Shown here piece by piece: positions 1 to 7,014 of a stretch of DNA of 64,000 nucleotides. Made by a program: the position numbers and the translations under genes. Location of the stretch: assembly GCF_902859765.1 (NCBI RefSeq), contig NZ_CADIJV010000009.1, forward strand, positions 106,657 to 170,656. Direction: 5' to 3'. Positions within the stretch are counted from its first letter, which is position 1. Each line of letters opens with the position of its first letter. Source of the stretch: Achromobacter pulmonis (GTDB lineage Bacteria > Pseudomonadota > Gammaproteobacteria > Burkholderiales > Burkholderiaceae_B). The notes beneath the pieces are model-generated. The model was not told the origin of the DNA. It did not search any database and worked only from the letters and a program-made list of their open reading frames with translations.

Positions 1-1766
1 GCGGCGCGGATGCGCGCCAGCAGCGGGTGTTCCGGATTGATTTCCAGCACCGGCTTGACGTTGGGCGCTTCCTGGCCGGCCGCCTTCAGCATGCGCAGCA
101 GGTGCGGGCTGAGTTCGTTCTGGCCCACCACCACGCACGCCGGCGAATCCACCAGGCGCAGCGTCACGCGCACTTCCTTGACCTGGTCTTCCAGGGTCTT
201 CTGCAGGCGCTCGACCAGCGGCTTGAAGTCCTCGGCCACTTCGGCCTGGTGCTTCTTTTCTTCCTCGTCGGCCAGCTCGGCCAGGTCGAGGCCGCCCTTG
301 GCCACCGACACCAGCGACTTGCCATCGAACTCGCGCAGGTACGACAGCATCCATTCGTCGACGCGGTCGGACAGCAGCAGCACCTCGATGCCCTTCTTGC
401 GGAAGATCTCCAGGTGCGGGCTGTTGCTGGCGGCGGCGAAGGTATCGGCCGTGACGTAGTAGATCTTGTCCTGGCCTTCCTTCATGCGCGCCACGTAGTC
501 GGCGAACGACACGGTCTGGGCCTGGTCGCCGGTGTGGGTCGAGGCAAAACGCATCAGCCTGGCGATGCGTTCCAGGTTGACGTGGTCTTCGCCCGCGCCT
601 TCCTTGAGCACCTGGCCGAATTCCGACCAGAACGTGGCGTAGTCTTCCGGCTTGTTCTCGGCCAGGTCTTCCAGCAGCGACAGGATGCGCTTGGCCGAAC
701 CTTCGCGGATGGCGCGCACGTCGCGGCTTTCCTGCAGGATTTCGCGCGAGACGTTCAGCGGCAGGTCGGCCGAATCGATCACGCCGCGCACGAAGCGCAG
801 GTACGACGGCAGCAACTGGTCGGCATCGTCCATGATGAAGACGCGCTTGACGTACAGCTTGACGCCACGGCGGCCGTCGCGGTCCCACAGGTCCATCGGC
901 GCGTGCTTGGGCACGTACAGCAGCTGCGTGTATTCGCTGCGGCCTTCGACGCGGTTGTGGGTCCAGGCGAGCGGGTCGTCGTAGTCGTGCGACACCGTCT
1001 TGTAGAACTCGCGGTACTGTTCTTCGGTGACGTCGGCCTTGTTGCGGGCCCACAGCGCGTTGGCCTGGTTGACGGTTTCGAGCTCGTCCTTCTTGACCTG
1101 CTCGCTCTTCTCCGAATCCCACTCTTCCTTGGCCATGCGGATCGGCAGCGAGATGTGGTCGGAATAGCGGCGCAGGATCTCGCGCAGCTTCCAGCCGTTG
1201 AGCAGTTCGTCTTCGTCGGCGCGCAGGTGCAGCGTGACGTCGGTGCCGCGCGTGGCCTTGTCGGCGGCGGCGATGGTGAATTCACCCTGGCCGTCGGACT
1301 CCCAGCGGATGGCGTCGGTGGCGCCGGCGCGGCGGCTGACCACGGTGACCTTGTCGGCCACGATGAACGACGAATAGAAGCCCACGCCGAACTGGCCGAT
1401 CAGCTGCGCGTCCTTTTGCTTGTCGCCCGTCAGCTGCGAGAAGAACTCGCGCGTGCCGGACCGGGCGATGGTGCCCAGGTTGGCCACGGCTTCGTCGCGC
1501 GACAGGCCGATGCCGTTGTCGGAAATCGTGATGGTGCGCGCGTCCTTGTCGTAGCTGACGGTGATGGCCAGCTCGCCATCGCCTTCCAGCAGCGCCGGAT
1601 TGTCGATGGCTTCGAAGCGCAGTTTGTCGCAGGCGTCCGATGCGTTCGACACCAGCTCGCGCAGGAAGATTTCCTTGTTGCTGTACAGCGAATGGATCAT
1701 CAGGTGCAGCAGTTGCTTCACCTCGGCCTGGAATCCCAGGGTTTCGGACGTGGCGGTCTGGCTCAT
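1..1766 (-). CDS. htpG: Chaperone HtpG (Hsp90 family), 3' end cut by window edge
   Basis: Cytoplasmic ATP-dependent Hsp90-type chaperone. About 588 residues are present of the roughly 630 usual for the family; the C-terminal dimerisation end lies outside the window. The N-terminal GHKL ATPase is intact, in order: ELVSNASDA (37-45, with the Mg-ATP Asn), DNGIGL (83-88), GTIARSGT (98-105) and GQFGVGFY (124-131). The middle domain follows with PLNVSRE. The ATG start is the first in frame and fits the E. coli N-terminus ([20 protein letters not shown]). No strong Shine-Dalgarno is seen. A sigma-32-type promoter lies about 90 bases upstream, so heat-shock control is likely. The reading frame is clean throughout. 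Confidence 0.98.
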   Translation of the reverse strand, partial: MSQTATSETLGFQAEVKQLLHLMIHSLYSNKEIFLRELVSNASDACDKLRFEAIDNPALLEGDGELAITVSYDKDARTITISDNGIGLSRDEAVANLGTIARSGTREFFSQLTGDKQKDAQLIGQFGVGFYSSFIVADKVTVVSRRAGATDAIRWESDGQGEFTIAAADKATRGTDVTLHLRADEDELLNGWKLREILRRYSDHISLPIRMAKEEWDSEKSEQVKKDELETVNQANALWARNKADVTEEQYREFYKTVSHDYDDPLAWTHNRVEGRSEYTQLLYVPKHAPMDLWDRDGRRGVKLYVKRVFIMDDADQLLPSYLRFVRGVIDSADLPLNVSREILQESRDVRAIREGSAKRILSLLEDLAENKPEDYATFWSEFGQVLKEGAGEDHVNLERIARLMRFASTHTGDQAQTVSFADYVARMKEGQDKIYYVTADTFAAASNSPHLEIFRKKGIEVLLLSDRVDEWMLSYLREFDGKSLVSVAKGGLDLAELADEEEKKHQAEVAEDFKPLVERLQKTLEDQVKEVRVTLRLVDSPACVVVGQNELSPHLLRMLKAAGQEAPNVKPVLEINPEHPLLARIRA

Positions 1767-1853
1767 CGTTGTATGAAAAGTCGGAAAATTAGGGACAAAA
1801 GGAAGCCGGATAGCGGGGCGCATGGCCCAGGCGGTCTCCGGGAAACCCTATTG

Positions 1854-1881
1854 TGATGGGGGCCATGTGAAATATTTCAAG
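1854..1881 (-). promoter_or_regulatory. Sigma-32 (heat-shock) promoter of htpG
   Basis: On the minus strand the -35 element CTTGAAA (1881-1875) is followed by a 13-base spacer and the -10 element CCCCATCA (1861-1854). This matches the known RpoH consensus CTTGAAA-N11/15-CCCCATNT closely. It points into htpG and would give a leader of roughly 80 bases. Confidence 0.85.
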
Positions 1882-1948
1882 ACCGGAAAATGCAGCGGCC
1901 GGCCAGGCTGCCCGGCCCGCCCCACGATCGGACCGGCCGCCCCCGGCA

Positions 1949-3358
1949 TCAGTCCAGAAAAAACGACAGCACGCCGCGCCGGTAACGCGTTTTGGCCTCC
2001 AGCACCTCGTCGGACTCGGGCGCCGCCAGCTTCCCGCTGCGCACCAGATTGCGAATGTCGTCCGTCTTGATCTGCCGCGTCTGCCGCGAGCGCAGCAGGA
2101 AATCCGCCGCCATGGGATCCAGGATGCGATAGATCGCGCTGGGGATCAGCTGGTCCGGGCCCAGCTCGTCGAGATAATAGAGCGCGTCGCCGTTGCGCCA
2201 GACCGACCCGAAGCCGTGGTAGACACCGCCCAGTCGGGTCCACTGGCCCGCTGGCGCGTCCTTCATGCGCAGGATCAGCGTGGAACGGGAAATCAGGCGC
2301 CCGCCGGTGCGCGAGCGGTTCCACACGGCCTTGCCCTTGAGAAACAGCAGCTGGCGGCCGTCCCAGAACACATACGGCGACAACGCCGTGAAGCCGCCCG
2401 CCGCGAACGGATCGTCGCCGGCCCGCTCCACCACGCGCTTCTCGCTGTTGTAGAAATAGATGCCGTCCTTGCCGGCGAACAGCGCATGCAGCATGTGACG
2501 GCCCGCCTCGCTCAGCAGCCGGTACGGCGCATGCGCGCGGTCGAACGCCAGCGCGCCCAGGTACACCATGCCGTCGCGCGGGTCATGCAGATAAGGTTGG
2601 CGATGGAGGTTGCCGACCGTAAAGGTATACAGCGCCGGATCGTCCGATAGCGGCAGCAACGTCTCCCGGTAATAGACCCGGCGGCCATCGCCGAAGAAAT
2701 TCTCGCCCGGCCGCGCCTCGCCCCGCTGGATCGCGGCGATGCGGCGCAGCCGCGCCGGATCCGCCTGCGGCATTTCGCGGCCTTCGTAGAACACGCGCGC
2801 GCCGTCGGTGGCCAGTTGCCGATCGAGCAGCGGCCGGTAGGGCTGCGCGCTGGCCGGCAGGGCCAGGAACGGGTACAGGTAGGTCTGCGGCTTGTCGCCC
2901 TTGCCGGCGCGGTACAGGATCGTCTGCCAGAGTTCGTCCATCTGGCCCAGCTCGCCATTGCGCTCGGAGGCGAAATCGCAGAAATACGTCACCGCGCCGT
3001 CGCTGAAATAACTGTTCCCCAGGTAGCGCGTCGATGCGGGCCGCATCTCCGGCAGCACCCGATTGCCGCAATACACGTGGCGCCCATCGCGCGCCGCCTG
3101 CCGGCCGTCATAGCGGCCCGTGTCGAAGGTTTCGAACGCCGCCGGATCCGCATCGCGCATCCGGTAATAACCATTGCTGGGCACGGCCGCATAGACCTCG
3201 CCCTGGTAGCGTTTGTAGATGCTGCTGCCATAGGACTCGCCATGGTCGATGGCGGTGAAATCGTCGCCGCCGGCGATCAGCCACGACAGCAGGCCCAGCG
3301 GCAGGATGACGGCCAACAAGACCAGTAAGATCACGATCCCTCTGGTGCGCTTCTGCAT
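1949..3358 (-). CDS. DKNYY-family membrane-anchored protein
   Basis: 469 residues. A short basic N-terminus (MQKRTRG) is followed by one hydrophobic segment at about residues 8-29, so the bulk is probably exported and tethered to the inner membrane. The rest is built of loose repeats of the type DGxxVYYxxxxL: DGRHVYCGNRVL, DGARVFYEGREM, DGRRVYYRETLL and KDGIYFYNSEK, typical of the DKNYY family, whose function is unknown. The ATG at 3358 is chosen because it gives the signal anchor; the frame stays open far upstream by chance antisense to the permease gene. It is divergent from the xanthine permease and lies upstream of htpG in tandem, but htpG has its own promoter. Confidence 0.75.
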   Translation of the reverse strand: MQKRTRGIVILLVLLAVILPLGLLSWLIAGGDDFTAIDHGESYGSSIYKRYQGEVYAAVPSNGYYRMRDADPAAFETFDTGRYDGRQAARDGRHVYCGNRVLPEMRPASTRYLGNSYFSDGAVTYFCDFASERNGELGQMDELWQTILYRAGKGDKPQTYLYPFLALPASAQPYRPLLDRQLATDGARVFYEGREMPQADPARLRRIAAIQRGEARPGENFFGDGRRVYYRETLLPLSDDPALYTFTVGNLHRQPYLHDPRDGMVYLGALAFDRAHAPYRLLSEAGRHMLHALFAGKDGIYFYNSEKRVVERAGDDPFAAGGFTALSPYVFWDGRQLLFLKGKAVWNRSRTGGRLISRSTLILRMKDAPAGQWTRLGGVYHGFGSVWRNGDALYYLDELGPDQLIPSAIYRILDPMAADFLLRSRQTRQIKTDDIRNLVRSGKLAAPESDEVLEAKTRYRRGVLSFFLD

Positions 3359-3505
3359 CGATTCCCAGGCCGGCGGCCGCTGGTTGACGGACCAGAATTC
3401 TATCAAGCCCCCCCGGGCAGCCCCGCGGCGGACGCGCTGCACCCGGGGGCCTTCCCCGCTAAAATCCCGCACTTTCCTCTCCCGCCCCCGGCCGACCCTG
3501 CCGCC

Positions 3506-4897
3506 ATGCAACCCGCCTCCCTGACCCCACCCGCCGCCCACGGCGCGCCCGCCGACGACGCCCCCCGCCACGACCTGGTCTACGGCCCCGACGACCGCCC
3601 CGCGCCCCCCGTCGCCTTCGTCGCCGCCCTGCAGCACCTGCTGGCCATCCTGGTGCCCATCGTCACCCCTGGCCTGCTGATCTGCCAGGCCCTGGGCGTA
3701 AGCAGCCGCGACACCACCCTGATCGTGTCCATGTCGCTGGTCATCTCCGGCATCGCCACCTACGTGCAATGCAAGCGCTTCGGCCCGCTGGGCGCAGGCC
3801 TGCTGATCGTGCAGGGCACCAGCTTCAACTTCGTCGGCCCGCTGATCGCCGGCGTCTCGGTCATGGTCAAGCAAGGCACGCCGGTCGAAGCCGTGATGGC
3901 CGCGATCTTCGGCGTCGTCATCGCCGGCTCCTTCGTCGAAATGGGCATCAGCCGCATCCTGCCCTTCGTCAAGCGCCTGATCACGCCGCTGGTCACCGGC
4001 ATCGTGGTGCTGCTGATCGGCCTGACCCTGATCAAGGTAGGCCTGATCAGCATGGGCGGCGGCTTCGGCGCCATGGCCAACGGCACCTTCGCCAGCGCCG
4101 AGAACCTGACACTGTCGGGCCTGGTGCTCGGCACCATCATCCTGCTGAACCGCGTGCCGGTGGTGTGGATCCGCAGCACCGCGCTGGTGCTGGCGCTGGC
4201 CGTCGGCTACATTACCGCCGCCTACATGGGCCGCCTGGACTTCACCGGCGCGCGCGAAGCCGCGCTGTTCCAGCTGCCGATGCCGCTGCACTTCGGCCTG
4301 GGCTTCTCGTGGTCGCTGTTCGTGCCGATGCTGATCATCTACCTGGTCACCTCGCTGGAAGCCATCGGCGACGTCACCGCCACCAGCAAGGTGTCCAAGC
4401 AGCCGGTCGAAGGCCCGCTGTGGATGCAGCGTATCAAGGGCGGCGTGCTGGTCAACGGCGCCAACTCGCTGCTGGCGGGCGTCTTCAACACCTTCCCCAG
4501 CTCGGTCTTCGCCCAGAACAACGGCGTCATCCAGCTGACCGGCATCGCCAGCCGCCACGTCGGAGTGTGGATCGCCGGCATGCTGATCCTGCTGGGCCTG
4601 TTCCCCGCCGTTGCCGGCGTGCTGCAGGCCGTGCCCGAACCCGTGCTGGGCGGCGCCGCCATGGTCATGTTCGGCGCCGTGGCCGCCTCCGGCATCAACA
4701 TCCTGGCCGGCATCCACCTGGACCGCCGCGCCCTGCTGATCATCGCCGTGTCGCTGGCCCTGGGCCTGGGCGTGTCGCAGGTCCCCGAGATCCTGTCGCA
4801 CCTGCCGCACGCGGTGAAAAGCGTCCTGGAATCGGGCGTGGCCACCGGCGGCATCTGCGCGCTGGTAATGAACTGGTTCCTGCCGGAAAAGAAGTAG
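3506..4897 (+). CDS. xanP: NCS2-family xanthine/purine permease (XanP type)
   Basis: 463-residue inner-membrane nucleobase:cation symporter of the NCS2 family with about 12-14 hydrophobic segments and a Pro/Ala-rich cytoplasmic N-tail (residues 1-35). Diagnostic segments include LLIVQGTSFNFVGPLIAG in the first half, TSLEAIGDVTATS and the QNNGVIQLTG loop. In E. coli XanP and XanQ the QN-x-G region and the Glu of SLEAIGD line the purine site, and both are present here. Xanthine is therefore the likeliest substrate, with other purines or urate possible. The start is the only ATG just before the hydrophobic part. A TAAAAT hexamer at about 3470 could be a -10. The next downstream element is the tRNA-Leu promoter. 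Confidence 0.88.
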   Translation: MQPASLTPPAAHGAPADDAPRHDLVYGPDDRPAPPVAFVAALQHLLAILVPIVTPGLLICQALGVSSRDTTLIVSMSLVISGIATYVQCKRFGPLGAGLLIVQGTSFNFVGPLIAGVSVMVKQGTPVEAVMAAIFGVVIAGSFVEMGISRILPFVKRLITPLVTGIVVLLIGLTLIKVGLISMGGGFGAMANGTFASAENLTLSGLVLGTIILLNRVPVVWIRSTALVLALAVGYITAAYMGRLDFTGAREAALFQLPMPLHFGLGFSWSLFVPMLIIYLVTSLEAIGDVTATSKVSKQPVEGPLWMQRIKGGVLVNGANSLLAGVFNTFPSSVFAQNNGVIQLTGIASRHVGVWIAGMLILLGLFPAVAGVLQAVPEPVLGGAAMVMFGAVAASGINILAGIHLDRRALLIIAVSLALGLGVSQVPEILSHLPHAVKSVLESGVATGGICALVMNWFLPEKK

Positions 4898-4935
4898 GCC
4901 GGCCGGGCCGGCGTTCACGGGCGCCGGCCCCTTGC

Positions 4936-4964
4936 CTGACAATTTTTCCCAGACCGCATATAAT
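4936..4964 (+). promoter_or_regulatory. Sigma-70 promoter of tRNA-Leu
   Basis: -35 CTGACA (4936-4941, five of six consensus bases), a 17-base spacer, and a perfect -10 TATAAT (4959-4964). Transcription would begin near 4971, about 47 bases before the mature tRNA. Confidence 0.88.
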
Positions 4965-5017
4965 CGCGGTCTTCGCTTTACCCGCGACCGTCACCTGGAC
5001 GGTTCCGCGACCAGCCT

Positions 5018-5102
5018 GCCCGGGTGGTGAAATTGGTAGACGCAGGGGACTCAAAATCCCCCGCCGCAAGGCGTGCCGGTTCGATTCCGGCCCCGGGCAC
5101 CA
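5018..5102 (+). tRNA. tRNA-Leu (anticodon CAA)
   Basis: 85-base class II tRNA. The 7-bp acceptor stem GCCCGGG pairs with CCCGGGC near the 3' end. The anticodon stem-loop GGGGA-CTCAAAA-TCCCC gives anticodon CAA (reads UUG). A long variable arm typical of Leu follows, then the T-arm GCCGG-TTCGATT-CCGGC, discriminator A and an encoded CCA at 5100-5102. The gene stands alone, with its own promoter and terminator. Confidence 0.97.
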
Positions 5103-5109
5103 AATTAGA

Positions 5110-5143
5110 AAAGCCGCCACTGCATTGCAGTGGCGGCTTTTTG
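5110..5143 (+). terminator. Rho-independent terminator of tRNA-Leu
   Basis: Near-perfect inverted repeat AAGCCGCCACTGCA / TGCAGTGGCGGCTT (5111-5124 and 5126-5139) followed by a T-run. It starts eight bases after the tRNA CCA end. Confidence 0.92.
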
Positions 5144-5276
5144 TATTTAGGCCCCATGCGTGCGTCATTCCCTTAGCCAAAAACGGAACAGCCGCCACCA
5201 GCGCGGAATATCACCGCTGCGCGGGCAGACCGGCCCCACCTGATCCCGGCGCCCCCCCCTCCCCCTTGGCAAGCCG

Positions 5277-5600
5277 TCAATAACGCCCCCAGCGCCCCGC
5301 GTAATACACCCAATGCCCGTGCCGATGACGCCACTCGGGCCGGTGGTACACGTAACCCGGCCGCGCCGGCACCCAGACGCCGCCGACCCAGGCGTGGCGT
5401 CCGCCGATCCATTCCCAATGACCTGGCGCCCAGACGTAGCCCGCGCGCGGCGGCGGCACCACTTCCACGCGGGGAGGCGGCGGCGCGACATTGATGCTGA
5501 TGGCCACGCCGGCCTGCGCCACGCCGGGCGCCGCCAGCGCTCCCAGGGACAGGATCGCCGCGGTGCCCGCGGTCATCGCGGCTTTGACAAGACTCTTCAT
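5277..5600 (-). CDS. Small exported YXWGXW-type repeat protein
   Basis: 107 residues. A Sec signal peptide (basic MKSLVKA, then a hydrophobic Ala/Leu stretch ending GVAQA at about residue 30) is followed by a Pro-rich linker. After that come imperfect aromatic repeats of the form GYVWAPGHWEW, AWVGGVWVPARPGY and RHGHWVYYAGRWGRY. These match the WxxGxW/YXWGXW repeat family of small periplasmic or surface proteins, whose role is unknown. The start ATG has a purine-rich tract upstream (GCGAGGGAGATGCATC on the coding strand). It is a single-gene unit; a perfect hairpin lies in its presumed leader. Confidence 0.8.
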   Translation of the reverse strand: MKSLVKAAMTAGTAAILSLGALAAPGVAQAGVAISINVAPPPPRVEVVPPPRAGYVWAPGHWEWIGGRHAWVGGVWVPARPGYVYHRPEWRHRHGHWVYYAGRWGRY

Positions 5601-5620
5601 GATGCATCTCCCTCGCAGTC

Positions 5621-5640
5621 GCGTCCGCCGATGCGGACGC
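5621..5640 (-). repeat. Perfect 8-bp hairpin in the leader of the YXWGXW gene
   Basis: GCGTCCGC (5621-5628), loop CGAT, GCGGACGC (5633-5640). It lies 21 bases upstream of the ATG of the small exported protein. No U-tract follows in either direction, so it is an RNA structure or operator rather than a terminator. Confidence 0.45.
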
Positions 5641-5775
5641 GGTGAGGCCAGTGTGCTCGGAAGGAATTGTCGAAATCGTTACGCGTCGGGCGTAGGCGGT
5701 TTCAGTGGATTTCATCTGGCGCGGCGGGGCCACCCGGCCGGATATGGCCCCGTAAATTCCGCCCAGTGGACTTAA

Positions 5776-5787
5776 GGGGAATTCCCC
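5776..5787. promoter_or_regulatory. 12-bp palindrome GGGGAATTCCCC, operator candidate
   Basis: Perfect palindrome within TTAAGGGGAATTCCCCGATTA, about 95 bases before the amino-acid binding-protein gene, in otherwise featureless intergenic DNA (5601-5881). Function inferred only from symmetry and position. Confidence 0.35.
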
Positions 5788-5881
5788 GATTATCCCCCCA
5801 GGGTCCGGCCGATACCATTCGCCGCATTTCCGCCGACCGGCGGATCCAGACCAATATGTTGCGCCCCTGCGCGGAGACACC

Positions 5882-6898
5882 ATGAAAGCACTGACCACCG
5901 TCGCGGCAGGCGCCGCGCTCCTTTTTTCGTCGTGGGGCGCCAGCGCGGGCGTGACGTTCGACAGCGTCAAGAGCAAGGGCTTCGTGCAGTGCGGCGTGTC
6001 CACCGGCGTGGCGGGCTTCTCGGTCAACGACAGCAAGGGCGGCTGGATGGGTCTGGACGTGGACCTGTGCCGCGCCATCGCCGTGACCATGTTCGGCGAT
6101 GCCTCCAAGGCCAAGATCATGGCCGTCAGCGCGGTGCAGCGCTTTACCGCGCTGCAGTCCGGCGAGGTCGACGTGCTGCCGCGCAACACCACCTTGTCTC
6201 TGACCCGGGACACCACCCTGGGCCTGATCGGCGTGGGCGTGAACTACTACGACAGCCAGGGCATCATGGTGAACAAGTCCCTGAATGTGAAGAGCGCCAA
6301 GGAGCTGGACGGCGCCACCGTCTGCGTGCAGCCCGGCACCACCTCCGAACTGAACCTGTCCGACTGGTTCCGCTCACACAACATTGCCTTCAAGCCCGTA
6401 GTGGTCGAGCGCCTGGACGAGATCATCCGCGCCTTCGCGGTGGGCCGTTGCGATGCTTTCACCGGCGACAAGTCGCAGCTGGCCGCGGCCCGCACCAATC
6501 TGGAGAACCCGGCGCTGTACGACATCCTGCCGGAGAATTTCTCCAAGGAGCCGCTGGGCCCCATGGTGCGCCAGGGCGATGAGCAATGGTTCAACGTGGT
6601 GCGCTGGTCGCTGAATGCGATGCTGGAAGCCGAGGAATACGGCATCACGTCCAAGAACGTGGACGAGATGCTCAAGAGCACCAATCCCAACATCCAACGC
6701 ATCCTGGGCGTGACGCCCGGCATGGGCAAGAACCTGGGCGTGGATGACAAGTGGGCCTACAACATCATCAAGCAGATCGGCAATTACGGCGAGAGCTTCG
6801 AAAAGAACCTTGGGGAATCCAGCCCGATGAAGCTGACGCGGGGCTTGAATGCGTCATATCGGGATGGCGGGTTGATGTATGGGTGGCCGTTGCGGTAA
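5882..6898 (+). CDS. Periplasmic amino-acid ABC transporter binding protein (AapJ/BztA type), orphan
   Basis: 338 residues of the SBP_bac_3 family, close to general L-amino-acid binding proteins such as AapJ and BztA. The signal peptide ends near GASA (residue 22). The mature start VTFDSVKSKGFVQCGVSTG and the segments GWMGLDVDLCRAIAVTMFGD, PRNTTLSLTRDT and FTGDKSQLAAAR are typical of this group. No permease or ATPase gene is nearby, so it must serve a transporter encoded elsewhere. GCGGAGACACC precedes the ATG as ribosome-binding site. A strong terminator follows directly, so this is a monocistronic unit. Confidence 0.9.
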   Translation: MKALTTVAAGAALLFSSWGASAGVTFDSVKSKGFVQCGVSTGVAGFSVNDSKGGWMGLDVDLCRAIAVTMFGDASKAKIMAVSAVQRFTALQSGEVDVLPRNTTLSLTRDTTLGLIGVGVNYYDSQGIMVNKSLNVKSAKELDGATVCVQPGTTSELNLSDWFRSHNIAFKPVVVERLDEIIRAFAVGRCDAFTGDKSQLAAARTNLENPALYDILPENFSKEPLGPMVRQGDEQWFNVVRWSLNAMLEAEEYGITSKNVDEMLKSTNPNIQRILGVTPGMGKNLGVDDKWAYNIIKQIGNYGESFEKNLGESSPMKLTRGLNASYRDGGLMYGWPLR

Positions 6899-6915
6899 AG
6901 GCGGCCTTGGCATCA

Positions 6916-6947
6916 AAAAGCGAGCGCACATTGCGCTCGTTTTTTTT
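6916..6947 (+). terminator. Rho-independent terminator after the AapJ-type gene
   Basis: Stem CGAGCGCA / TGCGCTCG (6921-6928, 6932-6939) with a 3-base loop, then eight T residues; an A-run precedes the stem. Confidence 0.92.
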
Positions 6948-7014
6948 GGGGGCATACCGGCAATACATGGCAGGTCAGCCGCAGAACGCCTGCGTTTCAC
7001 CTTAAGTAGTATCG

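Noticed and set aside
1949-4942. A single 997-residue minus-strand frame joining the DKNYY protein to sequence antisense to the xanthine permease
   Set aside because: The N-terminal 528 residues are low-complexity antisense of the permease; the signal anchor at 3358 marks the real start.
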